This document shows positions 54,635 to 64,000 of a DNA stretch of 64,000 nucleotides, piece by piece (position 1 is the stretch's first letter; every line of letters begins with the position of its first letter). The position numbers and the translations under genes are program-made. Source of the DNA: Voacanga thouarsii. Taxonomy: Eukaryota > Streptophyta > Magnoliopsida > Gentianales > Apocynaceae. The notes under the pieces are model-generated. The model saw nothing but the letters and a program-made list of their open reading frames with translations, was not told where the DNA came from and ran no database searches. The stretch covers positions 2,552,001 to 2,616,000 of the forward strand of contig JANUWF010001161.1 of the NCBI GenBank assembly GCA_026120185.1, in the 5' to 3' direction.

Positions 54635-56607
54635 TGAGGGAAGAAGAAAACAGGGGAGCATGCACTATACGTGAAAAAAATTGGAGAAAAAATAACCGCA
54701 AGCCATGAAGCCCATACGGAAGCGGGAAGATCATACATTTGTGCTCCTTAACCCTTCTAGGTTGAGTAGGAGCTGATTGAACAACTGGAATCGCCCCGCT
54801 TTGTCCACTTGAAGAAACTTCCGGTTGAACACCCGCTAGCCTTCTACTCCGTCTTGTTTGCATGAACGCCTAGCTTTCTAGCTCTCGAGATATTCCTCTG
54901 CCTAACCTCTAGTCGGTGAACACAACAGAGAAGAAGAATGGTCTGAAATCTCCTTGGTTCACTCGCTATTGATTAGCAAAGTCCAAGGAGAAAACCAAGA
55001 AGAGGGAGTGGCGTGAGACAGAGAGAGAGAGACGTGAGTCTTGTGTAGTGTTAGGGAAATTCAGGTTTATTTTCTACCAGAGACTAGTTTTATCTTCGGG
55101 ATTTCAAAACACCCGGATGTTATCCTGAGAATCAGTTTGGCCTAACCCTAAACTCCTCTTAACCGTATCTGGAAAAACCCTAAGGTCCAAGCTATTGGGC
55201 TAAAAAAATATTTATTATTTTTCTTGGACCCAAAAGGCCCAAAATAATAAATATTAATTATTTATTTCCTGGGCTTATATAAACAACCCAATAAATAATT
55301 AATGAGCCCAAATGAACCATAATAATTAATCTTTAATTATGTATTTCTTGTGCCTATATAAATAACCCAATAAATAATTAAACATTAATTATTTCCTCTA
55401 GTTTAGGCCCAGATTAATTTCTTAATTATTCATACTGGACCTAGGCCCTGAATAATTAATTAACCAAATAAACTAGATAATTAATTTTCTCTCAACTCCT
55501 ATTTTATTTATTTATTTATTTTATTCCAGTCCAATAATAAATTAGACTTTCTGAATAAAATAAAATAAAATCCTCTTCAACTGAGACCAATTCCTCAACC
55601 CAAAATTAGTTAGGACTTATGGGCTATTCCAAGGACCAAAAAGACACATCGCCTTGGCTGCTAAAATGACCAAAATACCCCTACTATATAAATAGCTGTA
55701 TTTTGCATTTTAAATATTTCCTAATATCACCATAAGGAAATATTGACCCTAAGGATAATGCTGCGATAGCAAAGTCTCCGACCTACAGGTAAAATGACTA
55801 AAATACCCCTCTACACATCGCCGTACATTTAGAGAGGAAGAAGTGTACTAATACCCCTCTAAATGACATCTACCATCGTTAGGCTACTAGTCCAATGATC
55901 TACGACTTCCTGGAGTGTTTCCACTTTCCAAGGGAGCTACCCTAAAGCAAACATCCAAGTCATGTTTCCCAGGGCTCTGGACATTTTAGACCATTCGGAC
56001 AACCACAAGGGGCGATATAGTGCAAAAACTATCTTGTACAAGTCTGTCTTAACTAACTATTCACACATACCCAACATGCAAGTATATTGGCCCTACGATA
56101 GAACCTCAACTATAGCAAATCAAAGTATATGCTTCCAGCTTCGCCAGACCACCAACTCATACTCAAGTCGTAGAGTACTAGTCCACGCTGTAGTGGTAGT
56201 AGTCTAGGTTTCTATCATATAGTACTTTTAGAAACCACTACTACAGGTCCTATCGTACGTATTCGAAATATGCTTATGTTATGAAGTGAGTGGACTAATC
56301 ACTGGCTAAAGGTAAGCCATTCCCCATTTAGAATTCATAACATAATAATCTAAACATGATGAGATTCCCAGTCTCATCAATAGGTTAAGAACAAATGTTT
56401 ATGTGTTAAATAACCCGTGATTCATACCTTACTGTGAAAGACTACCATGCACATAGATCACTTATTTAAACACAATGGGTCTGTTACAAATGAAAATCAT
56501 GCACAAACAAAAAGTAAATTCACAAACAATTTCTAAAAATAAATTCTTTTATTAAAATATTCGATTTTACATCAGAAACCTAGTCTAAGAAGGCATACAA
56601 TCCAACA
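54635..56607 (-). mobile_element. Solo LTR of family B (B'), minus strand, nested in D'
   Basis: On the minus strand it starts TGTTGGATTGTATGCC and ends TCCCTCA, as the LTRs of element B do. Perfect 5-bp duplications TGATT flank it (54630-54634 and 56608-56612). At 1,973 bp it is nearly complete. It keeps the short ORF near its end. Confidence 0.94.
54714..54842 (-). CDS. Conserved short LTR ORF, B' copy
   Basis: On the minus strand MQTRRSRRLAGVQPE is followed by SSSGQSGAIPVV and RRVKEHK before a GTATGATC donor-like sequence. The frame is open despite several substitutions. The precise start could be an in-phase ATG at 54863 in the unspliced reading; the left edge given here is the donor position, approximate. 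Confidence 0.35.
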
Positions 56608-58869
56608 TGATTGTGGTTTAAGCATGTGTTGTGGTGATGAGTTGAATTCGAAGAATGAATGGATGTGTGTATATGATAGAGTTGGGGTTGATGCATGTGA
56701 TGATTTATCTTGGATGATATTATGGTGTTTTTAGGGTTTAATGCATGTCTCCATGTCTTTGTGATCAAGTATGCTAGAGATTATGTCACCTATGGTGAAT
56801 AGGATTTATATTCGTTTATGATCATTAAAGCCATGATCATGTTTATGCTAGTAGAGGTTGGATCATGCCTTAGTAAATTTAGACCTATGCCTATATGCAT
56901 GATTTGGATGATTTGATGAATTGAAAGGGTGTATATGTTCATGATTGTGGTTAGCAATAGAGTTATGATCATGATCTAGTTGTCCCTAAGCTAAATTTTA
57001 TTTCTTCAATAAAATGTTTAATATTATGAATTTTGCTAGTAATTTTGAAAAACCCTAGGAAGGGTAGATTTGGATTATTATATATACAATAAAGATATTT
57101 TAGTTAAATAAATAATAGCTTTACTAGAAAATAAAATATATATAGATATTATATAAAATGATAATATCAAATAAAGCCTTTTATGAAAATAATCATAATA
57201 AGTAAAAATATTAATTTTGTAAGTCTTATATTCATAAATATCATTAAAATTTATTATCTTTCTTTTAATCAAAACCTGTTAAAATTTATTTATTAGCTTT
57301 CAATCAAGACCCATTAAAATTTATTTTCAACTAATTTTTGTTAGCAATTATTTTCAAACAATTAATTATTAATAAATCATTATTTTACCTAATACCACCT
57401 AGGACTCTTCATCAAATAAACTCTAAATCTTTCTTAGCAAGATTTAAACCTTCAACTTATTAGTACATATTTCCCAAAACTCTAATTATTTTAAATATCA
57501 AATTAGACTTAGCTTATAAACCCTTTTATTTATTATTTGGCCTTACAGCTTGGGACACTAGGATCATGATAGTAGTGAGTTGAGCTAGTTTTATTTGTGA
57601 AAGTGGATCTTGGCTTAAGATTGATTGTGATTTATATTTACTCCAGGCGGGGTTGGGTCAGCGATTGAAGATCTTTATTTTATCTTGAGCTAAGGATCAG
57701 ATAAACTCCTGCATAAAACCTGATTGATATAAAATGTTTCTTATGGCAAGCCAAATGTAGAGTGCATGGACACTCATTTCTGTAAAGGCAATTGAGGATT
57801 GACTTCTTTCTTATTTCAGTCAAACGAATTATTTGAAAACCAATAAGCAGATTTACTTAAACTCAAAACTCTTTCTAAAACTGATTTTGACAAAGACTTT
57901 CGAAACCCTTATTTGCCATTTTCATGTGGAATTGTGTTTTGTTCATTTTTCCCATGTGGGATACATTATGTTGAGTACTCAATAAGGGTGGACTACTAGG
58001 ATTAGTCTTTGAAGGATTAGGGTGAGTCTCTCAATAGGTGGCCACCTCTGAGGGGTGAGTCCCTCCCAGATAAGATGTTAGTCCAGTAGGTCGTGCCGGT
58101 CCGAGCTAGCAGTTTTTATTTCAGTTAAGTGACTGTGTTTTGCCAGAATGGACACCCGATTGTTGTTTGGGTATAGAGAAGGAGGAGTATCTTGCCCGGT
58201 AGGCCGATCACCTACCCTTTTTTGTCAGTCTGCATAAAGTGTCGGCATTCTGATCGGTTATGGGGCCCAATGTGTGGTAACGCATGATCCTTTCTTTTGA
58301 GTGGTTGATTTTAATAATTGTGTATGGCTGGAAGCCAAAATGCCACTCTTGATTTTAACTAATGTTTATTGCTTGCCAATAATTCTCTTATAAAGATTTT
58401 AAACTTTGCATTCATGAACTGTTTTCACTCGACACTCAAAGCACACACAGACTTACTGAGATTTTTGTCTCATCACCATTTTTATCATGATTTCAGGTCG
58501 ATCTTGCTATGGGGATGAGTAGCTAGATATTGTCTGCCTTGGAAGATTTTTACTGATAATTTATTTTATGTAATGCTTTGGGGAGATGAGAGTGGATAAA
58601 TTTTATTATGGATTTGTTTTTGGTATTTATGGATGCATTCTTGGATTTATTCTTGGGTTGTAATAAATTTTAAGTTAAAGTATTATTTTTATTCCACTAT
58701 TTTATTTGTTTGACCTAGTAATAAAGACCCCTTATCCTTTGTACGGAGCGACATCCCCAGCCCTGGCGGGCCTATGTAGCGGGGTGTTATGTGATTAGTT
58801 ACTGAAACAAAAGTATCACAAATCAACCTCAAATTACTAGGAATATATATACAAAATTAAGCCCTATCA

Positions 58870-58882
58870 TATTCCCCCACAC
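58870..58882 (-). other. Polypurine tract of element F
   Basis: On the minus strand GTGTGGGGGAATA directly precedes the TGATAGGG LTR start, as in element E. Confidence 0.8.
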
Positions 58883-60206
58883 TTAAGCTTTGCTTTTCCT
58901 CAAGCAAACAAGAATTAAATACTAAACAAATAGCTTATGAATAAGACAAAACAATTCGTCAAACTTATCCATAACAAATTCATCTACAATAAAGCATAAC
59001 ATTCTTTCCAACTTAAACATAAACTTATCATTCATTGAACCCTTTCAAAATTTTACAAGCTCTTGTATTAAACCAAATAATCATAAGGTCATCAAAATTA
59101 AGTTAAGCAAGCTCATATTTAGTACAAGAAAATTATTCTATCCCTTATGCAAAAATATAGGAAATATAAATCATACAAGTCAAGATATCTAACTAATTCA
59201 AACATCATGAACTCTAATTTGCACAACTCAAATAATAGAAAAAGGACACACTCACTTTTTTCAATGACTTAGGAAATTGATAGCCTCAAGTGAATAGATT
59301 TCTCTTCATACACCGTATTAACCCTCTTATAGTAATTATCATTCTTTTCATCATTTTTTCTTTCATTCCTTTCTTTTTGTTCTTTTTTTCCCCCTTTCTT
59401 CCAGCCTTTTTGCCTTCGAGATAGCTTCAAGATAGTGCACCGAACAATACTTGCTACTTCTCTTCCTATTAACCCCATTTTCGGCAAAAGGTCTACAAAA
59501 ATTCAAAAAGAGCATTTTTTTTTCCAACTCAAGTTTTTAAATTCACACAACAATAATTTTTACACTCATTGCTTTTCTATTATTTTCCTTACATTCCTTA
59601 TTCACAATTTAAAGTCAAACAAATTATAAATCCACAACACAAGAATTAATCAACAACTCTTCCCATATTTCATCATATTATCCATATTCAAACCAAGGAA
59701 TAAAACAAACTCAAGTACCAAACATAACCAATGTTAACTTAAATTCTCAAGACTTAACAAAATTTAACTTAATACACAAGTTTAAGAAAAATCCAACCAT
59801 AATGAAAGAAAAATCCATATCTAAGGTTGCAAAGAAAATCATAACTTTACCAGAGACAAATTACTCAATTGTAAGCTCAAAATTCAATGGCATCGAAAAA
59901 ATTTATCCCAAATCAGCCTAAACATGCTCAAAATTTTGAGAAGATGCACTTCGTGAAAGCATTGAACTCCTCCCCACACTTAAATTGGACATTGTCCTTG
60001 ATGGTCTAAAATATAACACAATAAAACATATCCAAGGGACTAAAAAGAAAAATATTAAAAAGGAGAATAATACTGACCAAGGCAGATTAGCTCAATTGAA
60101 AGATATTGCACCCTCCAATAGTTGAAAGAAATATTGCCGTCAAGAGAAGAGTAATCAAACTATCAAAAGAAAAAAAAAATAATGATACCAAGTAAAAATA
60201 GGAAAA
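58883..60206 (-). other. 3' untranslated part of element F
   Basis: Homologous to 40122-41112 of E, including GGAAATTGATAGCCTCAAGT near 59272. Minus-strand ORFs here are low-complexity (lysine/glutamate-rich) and are not supported as genes. Confidence 0.65.
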
Positions 60207-61560
60207 TTAATTAAAAGAAAAAAATAATAATAAAAAAACTAAAAAAAACCTAAAAAAAAGAAGAATTACAAAATAAACAAAACACTCAAAAACCCCTTGA
60301 AGAAGAGCCTCCAAACGGGCCACCAAATGGGCCTCAATGACCTCCAAATGGACCTTTAGATCCTCCAAAACAATCCCAAAAGTGTCTCCAATGATTGCTA
60401 TGGACATCTTCATTGAGCCTAAGATGTCACAAAATCTCACGGTGCTGTTGATGATTTTCCTCAATTCGATCAAGCCTTTGAGTTTGGTTTTCCTGAACAA
60501 TTCTCATACTAATTATGTCGACCCTTAATTCCTCCAAGAATATGTGGAATCCAGCTAGAATATCATCACTAACATTTGATGGTCGTCTAGAATACCTTTG
60601 TGGTAGAGGTACCTCTTCTTCGAGTTCAACTTGTAGCTCAAGAACTTGAGTTGGGTAACCTCTCTCGGCCTTAACCATATAGATGTTGCGGCACTATACT
60701 TGTAACCATAGTAATTTAGGACTTTTTCAGTGACCATATAATGCCCAGTTGTAGTTTCCACAAGTTCATTACTTGTGCAAACATCAAATGTATTAAAAAC
60801 CCGTGAAATCGTCAAGGGAAGTACAAATACTTTGGTAGCAAGGCCATAAGCCACTACATCTCATAGTAATTAGTAATAAAGAAGTATGGGAATAGATTCT
60901 CTATCAAGCATTTTATATAATATGTAAACATCAATCACCCTAACTTGATTCAAACTACTTGATCGATGGAATACATTGATGCATAAAAGGCACAAAATAA
61001 CCCTCAATTGAGGAGCAAGATCATTACTAGAGAGAAAGAAAGAACCATTGGTATATGTTTTCAATTCGAAGCCCAAATAATGACAAGCAGCATTAAAATA
61101 CCAAGTTGGCTCAGAACAGTTTCTCTTATTATAATGGTCAATTTCTACCTAAAGGCCATCATCACCAACACCCAAAATGGTAGCTAATTGAAGCCTAGTT
61201 AGAACTATTAGGACACCCTCGACCAATATTTCTATTTTTCTAAGATGTCCTCTCTTTTTATTTCTTATGTTCGCATAGAATTCTTTCACAATACTAGGAT
61301 AAAAATCACCTCTCAATTTTACAATTGGCCCCTAACCAATCCCTCTAAACATGTCAGTAATATGCAAAGATCTATCAAGAGAAGGCTTATTGTTCTCTCA
61401 ACAATGATTTTGTTTAAAGCTCTTACATCATACCATTTCTCACATTTTTATATTAGTGAAAATTCGAGAATATAAAGAAGGTAGCTCTAATGAAGGATCA
61501 TGGGATGAGGATGGTCTTGTACATTTGTAAGGAAATTGTTTGGTTCTAGGCATTTTTGCT
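60207..61560 (-). pseudogene. FYAN-type putative plant transposon protein of element F
   Basis: Minus strand, from MPRTKQFPYKCTRPSSSHD at about 61552: NNKPSLDRSLHITDMFRGIG, IVKEFYANIRNKK (about 61265), the LARLQLATILGV-like segment, then HYLGFELKTYTNGSFFLS, LRVILCLLCINVFH (about 61000), and VAYGLATKVFVLPLTISRVF (about 60850-60790) with the domain tail LNYYGYKYSAA. A basic, glutamate-rich C-terminal part continues to about 60427. Stops occur near 61440, 61330, 61150 and 60870. The FYAN core and flanks match the ORF of element E but keep a longer C-terminal part. Function unknown. Confidence 0.65.
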
Positions 61561-62601
61561 TATTTAAAAATAATTTCTCAAAATATTCTTCAAGAAAAAA
61601 CTCTCGCTGAATTTTAAAGAATGATTCTCAAAATAGCTCCTTTAAATTTCCAATTCCAATATGCAAAACACAAATTCAAAGCACAATCTTTGCAAGTTCA
61701 CCACACTATTATTATCACAATAATTATATCACTGTTATGCTCCAAAAATCATCCACCAGGTCCACCAATTTCAAAATTCCAAAAAAAGTATGTAAACAAT
61801 ATTAGATGCTGTGAAAGCTCTAACACATTATCCCATATGTATGTTAGCTACAAATAAACTCAACAAAGATGTTTTCAAGCAATGTAAATATTTTCTTAAA
61901 ACAAAAGACCAATAAATCTTAAGAAATTTAAGAGGAACGAATTTATTGTTACATGAAGAAATTTTTGCACCAATATGTTCTCGAACTTGTAAGCTTTAAA
62001 AAATTGAATTCTTAGGGGATAATCCGTCGAATAAGAGCATTGTGAAGAAGAAAGAAGAATGAAAGAAACGATGAAGAAGCAAGGAAAGCGAAAGTAGCAT
62101 TCTAGAGGAATAGGGAACACAGAATCAAAGAAGAAAGAGAAATAGAAGAGAGAAAGGAAAAAAAACAAAACATAAGAAAAGGGGGGTCGGTACCAAACAC
62201 ACAGGGATAACAAAACAACAACTAGACAAGAAAAAGGAAGAGAAAAGGACAAAGAAGGAATCTGGGAAGGATAAAGAAGAGAAAAAAATGAAAAGAAAAC
62301 AGAAAAAACAAAAAAAAATTCTCTAATTTTTTTTTACTAGGAAAAAAATGAATGGTATCCTAAATTAATTCTTGAATAAAATATTTAAAAAAAATGCACT
62401 AACTAAAAGTTAAATTAAAGAGTGAAGAATGAGCCAAAAGTCAGGAAAATAAATAAATAAATAAATTTGGCGTGTCCAACTATCGTGTTGCTTCAGCATA
62501 ATATGAATGAAGGTCAAAACAATAAAAACAAAAAGGGTTAGTATTGACTCAAAATTTATAACGTTAAGATTATCAAATTGAAATACAATTAATACACATA
62601 T
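61561..62601. other. Remaining internal part of element F, no gene seen
   Basis: Contains a purine-rich stretch (GAAGAAGAAAGAAGAATG... at about 62045-62330). No gag or primer site was found before the LTR at 62602 interrupts, so the 5' part of F lies beyond the window or is lost. Confidence 0.5.
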
Positions 62602-64000
62602 TGTTAGTATTATTCCCTAGAGGTAATCACATGTATTTTATATATTGTATAATTATTTAATAATACAATGCACTCCTTATCTTTTTGTTTGTTTTATTTA
62701 TACTTTGCGTGAATATATAACTGTTAGAAAAATCCCCGACTACAACACTATATTAAGGAAATCATGATGTAGATCATGATGTGAGCTTCCTACTACATTA
62801 GATAGTGTTCATACTTCAATTATCCTTAGTCATAGTATTAATGAGATAGGACATCATTAATGCATTAAGAATAGCACGTATTATATAGTTACTGATTTGA
62901 TCAGGTAGTAGTTCTCATATATGTGAGTATTGTGATACTCAAATTTAACACGTGGATGCTTGTTATTAGAACAAGAACATTGGATGACCTAGCAATGAGA
63001 TGATCACATGGATAACTATTTGGTGCTAGTGATAGAATCTCATCAGAGTAAATATACACGTATCATTAGACTTGAGATCTCCAAGGTACTTTGTTTGCTA
63101 AACGTTGTATGTGGTTCCAATCTTTGAAGTCTTGACAAAACTGCCTATAGAATAAAAATTGGGTATAATGTAAGGCAAACAAAAGTAGTTGAGAGGATCA
63201 ATAAAAGATTCATCACTCCTAATAGTAGGGGTGAATATCTCATATCCACTTGTACATACTACTACTCAAGAAGTCCTTAGCCAAGGCGACTGTGTATTGC
63301 AAATAATTCTAATTGATACATATGATGAGTAATGGATTCTGAGAACAACTACTAAAATATTTGGGTCGAATTAATTAATATTCTGGAGGGAGTTGGCACC
63401 AATTCCATAATCTAAACTGAATGAGATATTATATAGTGAAAGGAGTTTTATTGAATGTTGTTTTCTATTGAAAGGTTCATGTCAAGCCAATTGACTTTCT
63501 AGACTTTTGGGTGGTCATGATTTATTGCTAGATATCGTTCATGGTTCATTGAATATGGATTTATTAATTATGGAATTAATAAATCAATCCTAATTAGAAT
63601 TAATAAGTCAAGTCTAATTATAAAGGATTATTAATCTTAAAGACGTTTGGATTAATTCATATTTCACTGCCAATAGAAAAGGGAACATAATGGGTCACAC
63701 ACAATAAAGGATAAAGTACTTGAGATGTTATTTGATAACATTATAGGGTCATTTGAGAAAAGAAGAAGTTATTGTAGTAGAATTAGAATTAGTTATAATT
63801 TGTGGGTCATATTGTAATTAAGAAAAATTACAATACTAATTAGAAATTAAGGAATCCTTATTCCTTAAGGTTTCTATTTTTCCAAACACGATGCATATAT
63901 TTAGATATATATAGTGCCGTTTTTTTTCTATAAAAAGATAACCGAACTAAAAGGAAAAATTATTTTCCCATGTTTTTGTGTTCTACTTCTTCCACCTAAA
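62602..64000 (+). mobile_element. Element-1-type LTR, cut by the window end
   Basis: It starts TGTTAGTATTATTCCCTAG and follows the element 1 LTR (3406 onward) with conserved blocks GAGTAATGGATTCTGAGAAC-like, CTGGAGGGAGTTGGCACCAA and TATTGAAAGGTTCATGTCAA. It has TATATATAG at about 63905 where the TATA box is expected. Its 3' end lies past the window, so whether it is a solo LTR or part of an element is open. Confidence 0.85.

Larger units (their letters stand above)
52438..58791 (-). mobile_element. Solo LTR D', minus strand, nested in the F LTR
   Basis: It is an inverted, diverged copy of D: its left edge TGAGAAACCCTAGTC mirrors the D end GACTGGGGTTTCACA, and its right edge CGGGGTGTTATG mirrors the TGTAACACCCCG start. 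Flanks TGACT (52433-52437) and TGATT (58792-58796) are a target duplication with one mismatch. Minus the B' insertion it is about 4.4 kb. It contains a (CT)n tract at 54413-54444 where D has shorter (GA)n. Confidence 0.82.
51127..58869 (-). mobile_element. 3' LTR of element F, split by D'
   Basis: The left end TTATGCGTTAAATTTGGGTATA corresponds to TGATGCGTAAATTTTGGGTATA of E. It is continuous to 52437, interrupted by D', and resumes 58797-58869 (ACAAAAGTATCACAAA...CCCTATCA). Net length is about 1.38 kb. On its own strand it ends in a polypurine-tract junction at 58870. F is a diverged relative of E and lies in the same orientation. Confidence 0.8.

Overview
The window is plant nuclear DNA, most likely from an angiosperm and probably a eudicot. 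It is AT-rich and almost wholly made of transposable elements. The evidence is Ty1/copia elements primed by initiator tRNA-Met, Athila/Tat-type Ty3/gypsy elements, a CACTA DNA transposon, and fragments of two plant gene families (RKD/RWP-RK and POB1/LRB BTB proteins). I see no intact host gene and no element that still looks fully functional. Every protein-coding trace is broken by stops, frameshifts or truncation. All alignments here were made by eye.

Left part (1-14081). The window opens inside the integrase of a copia element ('element 1'), whose pol carries a 0.95-kb internal tandem duplication. It ends in a polypurine tract and a 1.7-kb LTR (3406-5097). An inverted piece of the same LTR (5098-5722), a gypsy integrase relic and two direct LTR-like repeats follow. 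Copia 'element A' then starts with a 5'-truncated LTR, PBS, long leader, gag and the first half of pol.

Centre-left (14082-25268). At 14081 element A is split by copia 'element B' (14082-23840). B is full length, with about 2.0-kb LTRs at both ends, PBS, PPT and a perfect AAACC target-site duplication. The reading of A's reverse transcriptase resumes exactly after it. Each B LTR carries a short conserved ORF that would join gag in frame if a leader intron were spliced.

Centre (25269-33960). A piece of Athila-type LTR and a piece of element-1-type LTR are followed by a solo LTR of the A family (25708-33549, duplication TTAAT). Inside that solo LTR sits a 5,983-bp CACTA element (26120-32102). 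It has no recognisable transposase but carries a nearly whole, broken RKD gene on the minus strand and the first exons of a POB1/LRB gene on the plus strand. This gene-capturing element is the most interesting object in the window.

Right part (33961-64000). An Athila-like element G (LTR, PBS, gag and protease relics, plus strand) was invaded by two related minus-strand elements. E (38523-51012, duplication TTGAT) is complete between its LTRs. F (from 51127) is only partly present. Both keep PPTs and a degenerate FYAN-motif ORF. E also keeps a gag relic, and neither shows a pol. E contains a 4,288-bp solo LTR D (duplication AAAAG). F's LTR contains an inverted relative D' (52438-58791), and D' contains a solo LTR of family B on the minus strand (54635-56607, duplication TGATT). 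The window ends inside another element-1-type LTR (62602-64000). The order of insertion can therefore be read directly: G, then E and F, then D and D', then B'; A, then B; the element-1 fragment, then A', then CACTA.
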